Positions 17,733 through 28,700 of a stretch of DNA of 64,000 nucleotides are shown here, piece by piece; position 1 is the first letter of the stretch, and each line of letters opens with the position of its first letter. The position numbers and the translations under genes were made by a program. The stretch is from Roseomonas sp. (GTDB lineage: Bacteria > Pseudomonadota > Alphaproteobacteria > Acetobacterales > Acetobacteraceae): NCBI GenBank assembly GCA_020249435.1, contig JADCFQ010000031.1, positions 41,307 through 105,306 on the forward strand. The letters are read 5' to 3'. The notes under the pieces are model-generated. The model was not told the origin of the DNA and did not search any database. It saw nothing but the letters and a program-made list of their open reading frames with translations.

Positions 17733-19211
17733 ATGGCCGCCATTGCCGCCTCGGCGCGCAGCGCGCCCGGTGATCAGCCCATCATGGTGGAAGGCCCGAT
17801 CCGCGCCTTCGCCATCGCCACCGCCTTTTGGGGGGTGGTTGGATTTCTGGTGGGTGTTGTCATCGCGCTGCAGCTCGCTTTTCCATTGCTCAATCTCGAT
17901 CTGGAATGGACCAGCTTCGGGCGGCTGCGCCCGGTGCATACCAGCGCGGTGATTTTCGCCTTTGGCGGAAATGCGCTGTTCCTGACGAGCCTTTTCATCG
18001 TGCAGCGCACCTGCCGCGCCAGGCTGTTTGGCGGTGATGATATGGGGTGGTTCCTGTTCTGGGGCTATCAATTCGTCATTGTCATGGCGGCGCTTGGCTA
18101 TGTGCTGGGCATTACCCAAGGCAAGGAATATGCCGAACCTGAATGGTATGTGGATTTATGGCTGACGGTGGTTTGGGTATTCTACCTGATCGCCTTTGGC
18201 GGCACCATCATCCGCCGCGAAGAACCGCATATTTATGTGGCGAATTGGTTCTTCCTGGCGTTCATCATCACTGTCGCTTTGCTCCATATCGGCAATAATA
18301 TCTCGATCCCCGTCGGGCTTGGGTCATCGCATTCCTATTCCGCGCCGGCCGGCGTGCAGGGTGCCATGATCCAATGGTGGTATGGCCATAATGCGGTTGG
18401 TTTCTTCCTGACCGCGGGCTTTTTGGGCATGATGTACTACCTGATCCCAAAGCAGGCGGATCGGCCAGTTTATTCCTATCGGCTTTCGATTGTGCATTTC
18501 TGGACCTTGATCTTTTTGTATATCTGGGCGGGCCCGCACCATCTGCATTACACCGCGCTGCCCGATTGGGCGCAGACGCTTGGCATGGTGTTTTCCGTCA
18601 TGCTTTGGATGCCGTCCTGGGGTGGCATGATCAATGGCCTCATGACGCTCTCTGGCGCCTGGGACAAGCTTCGCACCAATCCAGCGCTGCGCTTCAGCGT
18701 CGCGGCGGTGGGCTTTTATGGCATGTCCACCTTTGAAGGCCCAGTCATGTCCATCAAAGCCGTCAATGGTCTTTCGCATTACACGGATTGGACCATCGGC
18801 CATGTGCATTCCGGTGCCATGGGCTGGGTCGGCTTCATCACTTTCGGCGCGCTTTACTATCTTTTCCCCGTGCTTTGGAAAAAGAAGGGCATCTGGAGTG
18901 AGCGTCTGATCTCCTGGCATTTCTGGGTCGCGACCCTTGGGATCGTGTTCTACATCACGGCGATGTGGGTGTCCGGCATCATGCAGGGGCTGATGTGGCG
19001 CGCCTATGATGAGCTTGGCTTCCTGCAATATTCCTTCGTGGAAACGGTGGAAGCCATGCATCCCTATTACGTCATTCGCGCGCTGGGGGGGGTGCTTTAT
19101 CTGACCGGCGGGCTGATCATGGCCTTCAATCTCTGGAAGACCGTCACCGATGGAGAAGCCGCGGAACCCGCGCCGCGTCTTGTCCCAGCCCATGCCGTCG
19201 CGGCGGAATAA
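17733..19211 (+). CDS. ccoN: cbb3-type cytochrome c oxidase subunit I
   Basis: This 492-residue catalytic subunit of the high-affinity cbb3 oxidase reduces O2 at a heme b3-CuB centre and pumps protons. It has about 12 helices. His ligands are visible in [17 protein letters not shown] (low-spin heme, about residue 71), [16 protein letters not shown] (CuB, near 212), [15 protein letters not shown] (near 266) and [18 protein letters not shown] (near 353). It is first in the operon, behind the FNR-type box, with AGGGAG as ribosome site. The nearest downstream gene, ccoO, is 14 bases away. Confidence 0.97.
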   Translation: MAAIAASARSAPGDQPIMVEGPIRAFAIATAFWGVVGFLVGVVIALQLAFPLLNLDLEWTSFGRLRPVHTSAVIFAFGGNALFLTSLFIVQRTCRARLFGGDDMGWFLFWGYQFVIVMAALGYVLGITQGKEYAEPEWYVDLWLTVVWVFYLIAFGGTIIRREEPHIYVANWFFLAFIITVALLHIGNNISIPVGLGSSHSYSAPAGVQGAMIQWWYGHNAVGFFLTAGFLGMMYYLIPKQADRPVYSYRLSIVHFWTLIFLYIWAGPHHLHYTALPDWAQTLGMVFSVMLWMPSWGGMINGLMTLSGAWDKLRTNPALRFSVAAVGFYGMSTFEGPVMSIKAVNGLSHYTDWTIGHVHSGAMGWVGFITFGALYYLFPVLWKKKGIWSERLISWHFWVATLGIVFYITAMWVSGIMQGLMWRAYDELGFLQYSFVETVEAMHPYYVIRALGGVLYLTGGLIMAFNLWKTVTDGEAAEPAPRLVPAHAVAAE

Positions 19212-19225
19212 AGGAGGATTGACAA

Positions 19226-19960
19226 ATGTTCCGCTGGCTTAGTGACCACGGCGTTATTGAACGCAATGTTGTCCTGATGGGCGTGCTGACGCTGCTCACG
19301 GTTTCCATTGGCGGTCTGGTGCAGATCGTCCCGCTTTTTGCAGTGGAAACCACGATTGAGCGTGTGCAGGGTGTCAGGCCCTATACACCGCTCGAACAAA
19401 TGGGGCGCAATATCTATGTGCGGGAAGGCTGCTATGTCTGCCATAGCCAGATGATCCGCCCCTTCCGCGATGAATTGGAACGCTATGGCCATTTCAGCCT
19501 GGCGGCGGAGAGCATGTATGACCACCCCTTCCAATGGGGATCAAAGCGCACCGGGCCGGATTTGGCGCGTGTTGGCGGGCGTTATTCGGATGATTGGCAT
19601 GCGGCGCATTTGCGCTCTCCACGCGCGGTGGTGCCGGCCTCCATCATGCCGCCCTATTCCTTCCTGGATCGGCCCTTGGATTATGAACGTATCGCGGACC
19701 ATCTGCGCGCCTTGCGTGCCGTTGGTGTGCCCTATAGCGATGAGATGATCGCCAATGCCAAGGCCGATCTGGAAGCCCAGGCGCGGCCTGATGCGGATGC
19801 GGCGGGGCTCAATGCCCGCTATGCCCGCGCGCGGCAGGGCGCGTTTGATGGCGACCCTGCGCGCATCACGGAAATGGATGCGCTGGTGGCGTATTTGCAA
19901 ATGCTCGGCACACTCGTGGATTTCCGCGATGTGACGCCGGCGCAGTTGCGTCAGCAGTAA
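19226..19960 (+). CDS. ccoO: cbb3-type cytochrome c oxidase subunit II
   Basis: A 244-residue membrane-anchored mono-heme cytochrome c of the cbb3 oxidase. One helix at about residues 12-35 anchors it; the c-type heme site CYVCH is near residue 71, followed by [20 protein letters not shown], a hallmark of CcoO. The distal heme Met ligand is likely in the [12 protein letters not shown] segment near 138. It passes electrons from CcoP to CcoN. Confidence 0.96.
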   Translation: MFRWLSDHGVIERNVVLMGVLTLLTVSIGGLVQIVPLFAVETTIERVQGVRPYTPLEQMGRNIYVREGCYVCHSQMIRPFRDELERYGHFSLAAESMYDHPFQWGSKRTGPDLARVGGRYSDDWHAAHLRSPRAVVPASIMPPYSFLDRPLDYERIADHLRALRAVGVPYSDEMIANAKADLEAQARPDADAAGLNARYARARQGAFDGDPARITEMDALVAYLQMLGTLVDFRDVTPAQLRQQ

Positions 19961-19975
19961 GCAGGGGGCTGGCAG

Positions 19976-20146
19976 ATGGAAAGCCTGGTTGAACTCTACC
20001 CCGCGCTCCGCGCCCTTTGGGTGGTTTGGTTCTTTGTCCTGTTCCTGGGGATGGTTTGGTTCGTGATGCGGCCATCGCGGCGCAAGCATTTCGAATCCCA
20101 AGCCGATATACCGCTGCGCGATGACCGCGCGCGGCCCCGTTCGTAA
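19976..20146 (+). CDS. ccoQ: cbb3-type oxidase small subunit CcoQ
   Basis: A 56-residue frame between ccoO and ccoP. It starts MESLVELYPALRALWVVWFF, has one membrane helix at about residues 12-31 and a basic tail, MRPSRRKHFESQADIPLRDD. Size, topology and position (15 bases after ccoO, 12 before ccoP) are those of CcoQ, which stabilises the oxidase. CAGGGGGCTGGCAG precedes the ATG. Such short subunits are often missed in automated calls. Confidence 0.88.
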   Translation: MESLVELYPALRALWVVWFFVLFLGMVWFVMRPSRRKHFESQADIPLRDDRARPRS

Positions 20147-20158
20147 GGAGTAGCGGCC

Positions 20159-21028
20159 ATGCCGACGAAAATCGAAAAAGACAGCCTGAGCGGCCAGAAT
20201 ACCACCGGCCATGAATGGGACGGGCTGAAGGAGCTGAATACGCCTTTGCCGAAATGGTGGCTTTGGACCTTTTATGCCTGCATCGCTTTCAGCCTGGTTT
20301 GGGTTGTGATCTATCCGGCGCTGCCCATTCCCGGGGCGACGGGGACTTCCGGCTGGATCGCGCGCGAAGCGGTGGTGCGGGATGTGCAGCAGGCGGAAGC
20401 GCGCATGGCGCCGATGATGTCACGCATCCGCGCGGCAACACCGCAGCAGATCGCGGCCGATCCGGAATTGCGCGCTTTTGCCATGGCGGGCGGGCGCGGC
20501 GCTTTCGCCAATAATTGCGCAAGCTGCCATGGTGCGGGCGGGCAGGGGGCTTTGGGTGGCTTTCCTTCGCTTGCCGATGATGAATGGATTTGGGGCGGCA
20601 GCCTTGATGCCATTCATCACACCATCACTCATGGCATTCGCGCCAATGAAAGCGATGACCAGCGCCAAAGCATGATGCCGCGCTTTCTGGCCGATGGCGT
20701 GCTGACGCGCGCCCAGGTGAATGACGCGGCGGAACATGTGCTGTCGCTCACCAATCGCGCGACGGATCAGGCCGCCGCTGGGCGTGGCGCTGCGCTATTC
20801 ACCGAGAATTGCGCTTCCTGCCATGGCGAAAAGGGTGAGGGCAATCGCGATGTCGGCGCGCCCCGGCTTTCGGATCAGGTCTGGCTTTATGGCGCCGACA
20901 AGGCTTCCATTGTGCACAGCATTTCCTTTGCCCGTGGTGGTGTCATGCCAAGCTGGGGCAAGCGGCTTGATCCCGCCATCATCAATATGCTGACGGTCTA
21001 TGTGCATAGCCTTGGTGGCGGTGAATAG
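20159..21028 (+). CDS. ccoP: cbb3-type cytochrome c oxidase subunit III, di-heme
   Basis: A 289-residue membrane-anchored di-heme cytochrome c, the entry point for electrons. The N-terminal part has GHEWDGLKELNTPLPKWWLW (about residues 18-37), typical of CcoP, then one helix to about 58. Two c-heme sites of the form CASCH lie near residues 121 and 221. The start is preceded by AAGGAG. Distance to ccoG is 20 bases. Confidence 0.96.
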   Translation: MPTKIEKDSLSGQNTTGHEWDGLKELNTPLPKWWLWTFYACIAFSLVWVVIYPALPIPGATGTSGWIAREAVVRDVQQAEARMAPMMSRIRAATPQQIAADPELRAFAMAGGRGAFANNCASCHGAGGQGALGGFPSLADDEWIWGGSLDAIHHTITHGIRANESDDQRQSMMPRFLADGVLTRAQVNDAAEHVLSLTNRATDQAAAGRGAALFTENCASCHGEKGEGNRDVGAPRLSDQVWLYGADKASIVHSISFARGGVMPSWGKRLDPAIINMLTVYVHSLGGGE

Positions 21029-21048
21029 GAAAAGCGCGGTCATTTCCG

Positions 21049-22554
21049 ATGGGCGAGATCAAAACCCCCGAGAAGCTGAAGCCTGAGGCTGTGGCAGCGG
21101 AAGCTGCCCCGCCCTCGCTTTATGCTGATCGTCAGCGTGTCTATCCGAAGGCGGTCTTCGGCAAGATCCGCAGCGTGAAATGGGCGGTGCTGATCCTGTG
21201 CCTGGCGCTTTACTACCTTGTGCCCTGGCTGCGCTGGGATCGCGGCCCGGGCATGCCGGATCAGGCCGTGCTGGTGGATATGACCAATGCGCGGTTGTTC
21301 TTTTTCTGGATCGAAATCTGGCCGCAGGAAATCTACTTCCTGACTGGCGCGCTGATCCTGGGCGCCTTTGCGTTGTTTGCGGTGTCGTCGCTGTTTGGCC
21401 GGCTCTGGTGCGGTTTCACCTGCCCGCAAACCGTCTGGACCGATCTTTTCATGTTTGTGGAGCGTTGGATCGAAGGGGATCGCAATGCGCGCATGAAGCG
21501 TGATGCCGGGCCGCGCAATGGCGCCTATTGGTCGCGCAAGATCGCAAAGCACAGCGCCTGGCTTTTCATCGCGGCTGCGACGGGCGGCGCCTGGATCATG
21601 TATTTCAATGATGCGCCCACCATCACGCGGCAATTCTTCACCGGTGATGCCGGCGTCACGGTCTATTTCTTCTTCGCGCTGTTTGCGGGTTTTACCTATC
21701 TGCTGGCGGGTTGGGCGCGCGAACAGGTCTGCGTCTATATGTGCCCCTGGCCGCGCTTTCAGGCGGCGATGCTGGATGAAAATTCGCTGGTCGTGACCTA
21801 TCGCGATTGGCGCGGCGAACCGCGCGGCAAGGCCAAGGCTGATGGGGTTGGCGATTGCGTGGATTGCGTGGCCTGCGTGCATGTCTGCCCGACCGGGATT
21901 GATATTCGGGATGGGCAACAGCTTGAATGTATCGGCTGCGGGCTTTGCATTGATGCCTGTGATTCCGTCATGGGCAAACTCAACCGGCCCAAGGGGCTTG
22001 TTGCCTTTGAAACCCTGAACAATCTTGCTGCGAGTGCTGCCGCCGCTGCCACGCTGCCGCCGGGGCCGCAACGCCAGCAGGCGGGCATGGCCGCGCGCCG
22101 CGTGCCGCGCTTTATCCGCCCGCGTACCATCATGTATGGCGCGGCACTTTCCGCTGTTGCGCTGGTGATGCTGGGCGCTTTCCTGCTGCGTTCCACGCTG
22201 GATGTTACCGTGCTGCGCGACCGCGCGCCACTTTTCGTGCGCCTATCGGATGGCGGCATTCGCAATGCCTATACCATCAAGATCGTGAACAAGACGCGTG
22301 ATGAGGCACCACTCACACTCACACTGGAAGCGCCCGCAGGGCTTCGCCTGACCGTGCAGGATGTGGAAGCCGCTGCCGAAGGGCGTTATCCGCTGTCGCG
22401 CCGCGCCGATGGCATTACGCAATATCGCGTGTTTGTTGCTGCGCCTGCTGGCGCGCGTTTGCAGGAATCCACCCCCATCACCTTCCGCCTGCTGGATGGC
22501 GCGGGCCGCCCCGCCACCAGCCAGGCCAGCGTCTTTCTGGGACCGAAACCATGA
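21049..22554 (+). CDS. ccoG: Cytochrome c oxidase accessory protein CcoG (FixG/RdxA)
   Basis: This 501-residue membrane ferredoxin is needed for copper delivery to the cbb3 oxidase, probably as a Cu(II) reductase. It has five helices, CGFTCPQTVWTDLF near residue 122, then a two-cluster ferredoxin domain: CVDCVACVHVCP (near 270) and CIGCGLCIDACD (near 291). The C-terminal Ig-like FixG domain covers about residues 380-500. Its stop overlaps the ccoH start by 4 bases. Confidence 0.95.
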   Translation: MGEIKTPEKLKPEAVAAEAAPPSLYADRQRVYPKAVFGKIRSVKWAVLILCLALYYLVPWLRWDRGPGMPDQAVLVDMTNARLFFFWIEIWPQEIYFLTGALILGAFALFAVSSLFGRLWCGFTCPQTVWTDLFMFVERWIEGDRNARMKRDAGPRNGAYWSRKIAKHSAWLFIAAATGGAWIMYFNDAPTITRQFFTGDAGVTVYFFFALFAGFTYLLAGWAREQVCVYMCPWPRFQAAMLDENSLVVTYRDWRGEPRGKAKADGVGDCVDCVACVHVCPTGIDIRDGQQLECIGCGLCIDACDSVMGKLNRPKGLVAFETLNNLAASAAAAATLPPGPQRQQAGMAARRVPRFIRPRTIMYGAALSAVALVMLGAFLLRSTLDVTVLRDRAPLFVRLSDGGIRNAYTIKIVNKTRDEAPLTLTLEAPAGLRLTVQDVEAAAEGRYPLSRRADGITQYRVFVAAPAGARLQESTPITFRLLDGAGRPATSQASVFLGPKP

Positions 22555-23033
22555 GCATGACCATGCAACGCGATTATGACCCGAAGCGTAGCCGCTGGAT
22601 CCCCTGGGTTTTCGTGGGTGGAATGGCGCTCGTGGTGGCGGTGAATGCGCTGCTGGTGTGGTTTTCACTTTCCACCTTTACCGGCGTGACCGTATCGCGC
22701 GCCTATGAACGCGGCCGCGGTTATGATGCGGTGCTGGCGGAAGCCGCGCGGCAGGATGCGCTGGGCTGGCGTGGCGACATTGCACTGGAGGCTGGCATGC
22801 TGCGGCTCGTGATGCAGGATGCGTCGCGGCAACCCCTCCATGGCCGTGTTGAAGGTGTGATGCTGCGCCCGCTGGAAGGGGTGGAAGTGCCGCTTGGCTT
22901 CAACGCCACCGGCCATGGCCGTTTCGCGGCGCGGCTGGAGCCCTTGCGCGCCGGGCAATGGGAAGCGCGCCTCACGTTTTTCGATGAAGCCGGCACGGCT
23001 TTTGACTTGCGCAAGCGCTTCATCCTGCCATGA
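22551..23033 (+). CDS. ccoH: cbb3 oxidase assembly protein CcoH (FixH)
   Basis: A 160-residue FixH family protein with one N-terminal helix (WVFVGGMALVVAVNALLVWF, about residues 19-38) and a periplasmic domain with YERGRGYDAVLAEAARQDAL near 52, the usual FixH signature. It takes part in late assembly of the cbb3 oxidase. Coupled on both sides by 4-base overlaps with ccoG and ccoI. Confidence 0.92.
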   Translation: MSMTMQRDYDPKRSRWIPWVFVGGMALVVAVNALLVWFSLSTFTGVTVSRAYERGRGYDAVLAEAARQDALGWRGDIALEAGMLRLVMQDASRQPLHGRVEGVMLRPLEGVEVPLGFNATGHGRFAARLEPLRAGQWEARLTFFDEAGTAFDLRKRFILP

Positions 23034-25372
23034 CAGATCTTTCACGCCCCTTGATTGCTGAAGCGCCGCAAAGTGCGGCCGCCTGCGCCCATTGCGGTGC
23101 GGCACTGGCGCCTGCCCAAGGGCGCTTTTGCTGCACGGGGTGTGAGGCGGCTTATGGGTTGGTGCGCGGCCTTGGGCTGGATGCGTTCTATCGGCGGCGC
23201 GAAAGCGCTGATGGTGCGCTGCGCCCTGAAGCCGCGCCGCCTGCTTTTGATGCGCTGCACTTGATCCGCGAAGATGCTGATGGTGTGAAATCGCTCGATC
23301 TCATGATCTCGGGCCTCACTTGTGGCGCTTGTGTCTGGTTGGTGGAACAGGCGCTGGCGGCGGAACCAGACGTGATCAAGGCGCGGGTTGCCTTCTCCAC
23401 GCGCCGGTTGGATTTGCGCTGGCGTGGTGCCCCGTCACGCGGCAATGAATTGATTGCGCTGCTGTCGCGTATTGGCTTTCGCGTGGCACCCTATACGCCT
23501 GCCTGTCTGCGCGCGACCGAGGATGCCGAAGGCCGCGCGCTGATCCGCGCCTTGGGCATTGCTGCCTTTGGCGCCATGAATGTGATGCTTGTATCCATCG
23601 CCGTTTGGGTCGGTGAGGATATGGGGGCGCATACGCGCGAATTCATGCATTGGCTGGCGGCGCTGATCGGCCTGCCGACGGTACTGGTTGCGGGCATGCC
23701 CTTCTATCGTTCCGCTGCCGCGGCGTTGCGCGCCGGGCGCGTGAATATGGATATGGCGGTCTCGCTAGGTGTGCTGGCCACCACCGGCATGAGCCTCGTT
23801 GAGACCTTCCGCAACGGCCCCTATACCTGGTTCGATGGCGCAACGGCCTTGCTGGCGCTATTGCTCGCGGGCCGCGTATTGGATCGCGCGGCGCGCAAGA
23901 AGGCGCGACAGGCGGTGGCGGAGTTGCTTGCGCTGCAGGATGGCATGGTTGCGCTGCTGGCTGCCGATGGCACAACGCGCCTGGTGCCGGCGGCGTCCGT
24001 GGAAGCGGGGCAGGTTGTGCAAGTCGCGGCGGGAGAAGCGCTGCGCTTGGATGGTCGGGCGCATACAGAAACCTTGCTGGATACGGCAGCGATCACTGGC
24101 GAGAGCCTGCCGCGCGGTTTTGCGGCAGGTGCTGCCTTGCCGGCAGGCGCAGTGAATATGGGCGCGCCTTTCATGCTGGAAGTAACGGCGCCGGCACGCG
24201 ATGGTTCCCTCGCCGCCATGGCGCGGTTGTTGGAAGCCGCCGAACAATCCAAGGGCCGCTTTGTCTCCATCGCCGATCATGCGGCGCGGTATTATGTGCC
24301 GATTGCGCATGCTATCGCCGCCGCGACTTTTCTGTTGTGGTGGGTGGGATTTGGCGCGCTCTGGCAGGAAGCCTTGGTGAATGCGGTGTGCGTGCTGTTG
24401 ATTACCTGCCCGTGTGGCTTGGCGATTGCGGTGCCCGCCGTGCAGGTGGTGGCGAATGGAGCACTGTTCAAACGCGGCGTGCTGGTGGCGTCTGCCACCG
24501 CGCTGGAACGCCTTGCAGAAGCTGATTGGGCCGTTTTGGACAAGACCGGCACGCTAACCGAAGGCCGCCCGGTGTTGATCCCGGAAGGGCAGGATGCGGA
24601 GGCGCTGCGTGCAGCGGCGGGCATGGCGCGCGCATCACGCCATCTCTTGGCGAAGGCGCTGCTGCGTGCCTGCCCTGAAGCGCCCTTGATGGAAGCTACG
24701 CGCGAAATGCCCGGGCTGGGCTTGCAGGCGGGTGCCGCCCGTTTGGGCTCGCCAGCCTTTTGCAATATGACGGCTATCCGCGATGGCATGGTGCTGGTGT
24801 ATCGCGCCAATGCTGATGCCGCGCCGGTGATCTTCCGCTTCGCTGATCGGCTGCGCGCTGATGCGCCGCAAGCGGTCGCTGATTTGAAGGCGCTTGGCCT
24901 GCCGGTGGAATTGCTCTCAGGCGATGGTCCCGGCGCCGTTGCCTCCGCCGCCATGGCCGCCGGCATTGAGACTTGGCAGGCCGAGGCTGATCCGCGCGCC
25001 AAGGCCGCTTATATCAAAAGCCTGAAGGAAGCCGGCCGCAAGCCATTGATGGTGGGTGATGGCATCAATGATGCGGCTGCCTTGGCCGCCGCGCATGTCG
25101 CCGCAAGCCCGGCGGGTGCCACGGACCTTGCGCAAACCACCGCCGATATCGTGCTGCAACGCGAAGGCCTGGCTGTACTGCCGGATGCCATTCGCCTCGC
25201 ACGGCGCGCGCAAATCCTGGCGCGGCAGAATATCGGGTTTTCGCTGGCCTATAATGTGATTGCCGTGCCCGCTGCGATTGCCGGCCTGGTCAATCCGTTG
25301 ATTGCGGCGCTGGTCATGGCTTCATCTTCACTTATTGTGATCGGCAATGCCTTGCGCGCGGGGAGGGGCTGA
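23030..25372 (+). CDS. ccoI: Copper-translocating P-type ATPase CcoI (FixI)
   Basis: A 780-residue P1B-type ATPase that exports copper for cbb3 oxidase assembly. The N terminus has a metal-finger-like part (CAHCGAAL, CCTGCEAAY, residues 20-45), then a heavy-metal domain with GLTCGACVW near 97. The transmembrane metal site is TCPCGLA near 460; phosphorylation at DKTGTLTEG near 505; GDGINDAAAL near 676. The long N-terminal cysteine-rich segment is usual for FixI. Overlaps ccoH by 4 bases and ccoS follows directly. Confidence 0.96.
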   Translation: MTDLSRPLIAEAPQSAAACAHCGAALAPAQGRFCCTGCEAAYGLVRGLGLDAFYRRRESADGALRPEAAPPAFDALHLIREDADGVKSLDLMISGLTCGACVWLVEQALAAEPDVIKARVAFSTRRLDLRWRGAPSRGNELIALLSRIGFRVAPYTPACLRATEDAEGRALIRALGIAAFGAMNVMLVSIAVWVGEDMGAHTREFMHWLAALIGLPTVLVAGMPFYRSAAAALRAGRVNMDMAVSLGVLATTGMSLVETFRNGPYTWFDGATALLALLLAGRVLDRAARKKARQAVAELLALQDGMVALLAADGTTRLVPAASVEAGQVVQVAAGEALRLDGRAHTETLLDTAAITGESLPRGFAAGAALPAGAVNMGAPFMLEVTAPARDGSLAAMARLLEAAEQSKGRFVSIADHAARYYVPIAHAIAAATFLLWWVGFGALWQEALVNAVCVLLITCPCGLAIAVPAVQVVANGALFKRGVLVASATALERLAEADWAVLDKTGTLTEGRPVLIPEGQDAEALRAAAGMARASRHLLAKALLRACPEAPLMEATREMPGLGLQAGAARLGSPAFCNMTAIRDGMVLVYRANADAAPVIFRFADRLRADAPQAVADLKALGLPVELLSGDGPGAVASAAMAAGIETWQAEADPRAKAAYIKSLKEAGRKPLMVGDGINDAAALAAAHVAASPAGATDLAQTTADIVLQREGLAVLPDAIRLARRAQILARQNIGFSLAYNVIAVPAAIAGLVNPLIAALVMASSSLIVIGNALRAGRG

Positions 25373-25373
25373 T

Positions 25374-25535
25374 ATGGAAGCGCTGATCCTGCTGGTGCCG
25401 GTTTCGCTTTTGCTGGGCGGGCTTGGCTTGCTTGGTTTTCTTTGGGCGCTGCGTTCGCGCCAATATGATGATCTGGAAGGCGCCGCCGCCCGGATCCTGT
25501 TTGACGACCAACCTGGAAAGGACCCACCGCCATGA
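25374..25535 (+). CDS. ccoS: cbb3 oxidase maturation protein CcoS
   Basis: A 53-residue protein starting MEALILLVPVSLLLGGLGLL with one helix, followed by FLWALRSRQYDDLEGAAARI and a short acidic tail with ILFDD, the conserved CcoS pattern. CcoS is needed for insertion of redox cofactors into CcoN. The ATG at 25374 lies 1 base after the ccoI stop, with GGGAGGGG as ribosome site. It overlaps the next gene by 4 bases. Confidence 0.93.
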   Translation: MEALILLVPVSLLLGGLGLLGFLWALRSRQYDDLEGAAARILFDDQPGKDPPP

Positions 25536-25717
25536 CCGGTGCCCGCGTTTTCTTCCTCGGCCTTTATGGCCTGCTCGCCTTGCTTGGCCTTTTCGCCGCT
25601 GCCAAGGCGCAGGATATCGGCATGAGCATTTTCGGCTTCGGACTGATCGGCTTTGGCTTGTTCTGCATCTTCCACACCATCAAAAGCCATTTCGATCAGG
25701 CCGAGGGCCAGCACTAA
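25532..25717 (+). CDS. Small two-helix membrane protein coupled to ccoS, unknown function
   Basis: A 61-residue protein made almost entirely of two membrane helices (VFFLGLYGLLALLGLFAAAK, about 6-25; ISMF-like second helix at about 32-50) with a short polar tail, IKSHFDQAEGQH. The ATG overlaps the ccoS stop by 4 bases, so it belongs to the cco operon and is translated with it. I recognise no named family. A role as a small oxidase subunit or assembly helper is an inference from position alone. Confidence 0.7.
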   Translation: MTGARVFFLGLYGLLALLGLFAAAKAQDIGMSIFGFGLIGFGLFCIFHTIKSHFDQAEGQH

Positions 25718-25768
25718 GCGCTTATTTGGTGATTGGCATTCGCCCCGCCAATCGCCACAATAGGCCCC

Positions 25769-28700
25769 ATGGGAAGCATCATCCGTCCAGAAGCGACACT
25801 CGAAGAACGCTGGGAAGCCCGCTCCGGCCCCGTATTGCTCACCGGCACCCATGCGCTGGTGCGCCTGCCCATGCTGCGCCAGGAAATGGACGCCGCGCTT
25901 GGCTTTCGCACCGGCGGCTTCATTTCCGGCTATCGCGGATCACCCCTTGGCGCCTTTGACCGGGAATTGGCCCGCCAGGCCGAAAGGCTCCGCGCCCATG
26001 ATGTGGTGTTTCAGCCCGGGCTGAATGAGGATTTGGCCGCGACGGCCATTTGGGGCTCGCAGCAGGTGCATCTGACCCCCGGCGCGCGTTTGGATGGCGT
26101 TTTCGGCATTTGGTATGGCAAGGGGCCAGGCGTTGATCGCTCGGGCGATGTGCTGCGCCATGCCAATTCTGCCGGTAGCGCGCCGCTAGGTGGCGTGCTG
26201 GCGCTGGCGGGGGATGATCCGTCTTCCAAATCGTCCACCATCACATCGGGCTGCGAATATGCCTTCATGGATCTGGAAATCCCCATGCTCGATCCCGCCG
26301 ATGTGGCGGAGGTTTTGGAATATGGGCTGAAGGGCATTGCGCTCAGCCGTTACGCCGGCACCTGGGTTGGCATGAAATGTGTGGCCGACACCATGGATGC
26401 GACCATGACGGTGCTGCTGGACCCTGCCCTTTACGCCACGCGCGAACCGCAGGGCATGCCAAGCGTGCCTGATGGCGTGCATATCCGCGCGACTGATCCG
26501 CCGATGGTGCAGGAAGAACGCCTGCGGCATGTGAAGCTGCCGCGCGCCAATGCCTTCGCGCGGACCAATGGCATTGACCGCATGGTGCTGGATAGCGCCG
26601 ATGCGCGTTTCGGCATCGCGGTGCGCGGCAAGGCTTTTACGGTGCTGCGCCAAGCTTTGGCCGAAGCCGGCATTTCCGAAGATTTCGCCCGCGCCCAGGG
26701 GTTGCGCATTTGGAAGGTAGGTTTGGCTTGGCCGCTTGATGCCGATGCCGCGCGCGGTTTTGCCGAGGGGCTTGAGGAAATCCTGGTGATCGAAGATCGC
26801 CGGTCCTTCCTGGAATGGCAGCTGCGCGATGCGCTGTTTCACATGGACCGCCGCCCGCGCATTACCGGCAAGCGTGATGAGGCCGGGCGGCCCTTGCTGT
26901 CTGATTTGAACGAGCTCGATTCCGCGCAGATTCTGCGCGCGCTTTTCGCGCGTCTGCCGCAGGCGTTTCGCACCAATGCGATGCTGGCGCGCATGGCGGC
27001 GCTTGAATCCCTTGCTGCCGGAGATCAAACGCCGGTGCATGGGCGCGATCCCTATTTCTGTCCGGGCTGCCCGCACAATACCTCAACCCGCGTGCCGGAA
27101 GGCAGCCGCGCGCTTGCCGGCATTGGCTGCCATTACCTTGCGCGCTTCATGAATCGCGATACGGATTTCTTCTGCCAAATGGGTGGTGAGGGCTCGGCCT
27201 GGATCGGGCAGGAACATTTCACCAGCCAGGAACATATTTTTGCGAATATGGGCGATGGCACCTATGCCCATTCGGGCAGTCTTTCGGTGCGGTTCGCCGT
27301 CGCTGCCAAGGCCAATATCACCTTCAAGATTCTCGTGAATAGCGCTGTCGCCATGACTGGCGGGCAAACCCCGGAAGGCGAGATTGATGTCCCCCACATC
27401 GCCGCGCAATTGCACGGCGAGGGTGTGGGGCGGATTGAGATTGTCTCCGACGATCCTGACCGGCATCGCGGCCATCCGCTGATCCCGGCTGCGGTTGGCT
27501 TTCATCATCGCGCGCGGCTTGATGCCGTGCAGAAGGAATTGCGCGCGGTGAAGGGTGTCACCGCCATTATCTATGATCAGGAATGCGCGACTGAGCGCCG
27601 GCGCAAGCGCAAGCGCGATTTGGCGCCGCGTGCCAATCGCCGTATCGCCATCAATCCGCGTATTTGTGAGGATTGTGGCGATTGCTCCCGCGCTTCGAAT
27701 TGCCTGGCGGTGGAGCCGATTGAAACGCCCTTCGGTCGCAAGCGCCGCATTGATCAATCTGCCTGCAATCAGGATTTTTCCTGTGTCGAGGGGTTTTGCC
27801 CGTCCTTCGTCAGCCTGATTGGCGCGGAACCGGCGCGGCCTGCGGCGATTACGCTGCCACCGCTGCCGCCCGAACCAAGCCTGCCCGCCATTCAGGGTGA
27901 GGCGTGGAATCTGCTGATTGCCGGTGTGGGCGGGCAGGGAGTTTCTTCCATGGCGGCCATTCTGGCGCAGGCCGCGCATCTGGAAGGAAGGCCCGTGCGC
28001 ACGCTGGATTTTTTGGGCCTCGCGCAAAAGGGTGGCGGCGTTTATGCGCAGCTTCGTATCGGCCCGGTAGGCGCGGCAGCGGATCAGCTTTCCGGCGCGC
28101 GCATTGCAGCCGGTGAGGCGGATTTGCTGCTGGCGGCTGATATGGTGGTGGCGCATGGCCGCACCGCGCGGCCCTTGCTCGGCCCCGCGCGCAGTACGGC
28201 GATTGTAAATGCCGATCTGTCGCCCACCGCGCAATTCGTGAAGGATACTGAAACGCGCTACGACAATGGCGCCATGCTGCAAAGCCTGGGCGCGGCGTGC
28301 CGCGAAGCGCTGACCATCCCCGCGCTCACGCGTGTTGAGCGTGATTTGGGCGATGCGATTTACCTCAATCCCTTCATGCTCGGTTTTGCCTGGCAGCGCG
28401 GCCTGGTGCCGCTTTCGGCCGAGGCGATTTTGCGCGCCATTGAACTGAATGGCGCGGCGGTGGAGCGGAACAAAAATGCCTTTGCACTGGGCCGCATCGC
28501 CGCGACCGAAACACCGGAAGCGCCGCGCGGGCCGGAAACGCTGGATGACATGATCGCGCGCTTCGCGGAAGATTTGAAAGCCTATCAGTCATCACGTTAC
28601 GCAAACCGCTATCACGATTTCGTCGCGCGTATCCGTGCAGCGGAAGCGGCGGCGGTGCCGGGCGAGGAGCGGCTTTCTCGTGCGGTGGCGCGGCAGCTTT

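Noticed and set aside
27083..28282. 399-codon frame antisense to the indolepyruvate oxidoreductase
   Set aside because: The sense gene has all TPP and Fe-S motifs; the antisense translation has none.
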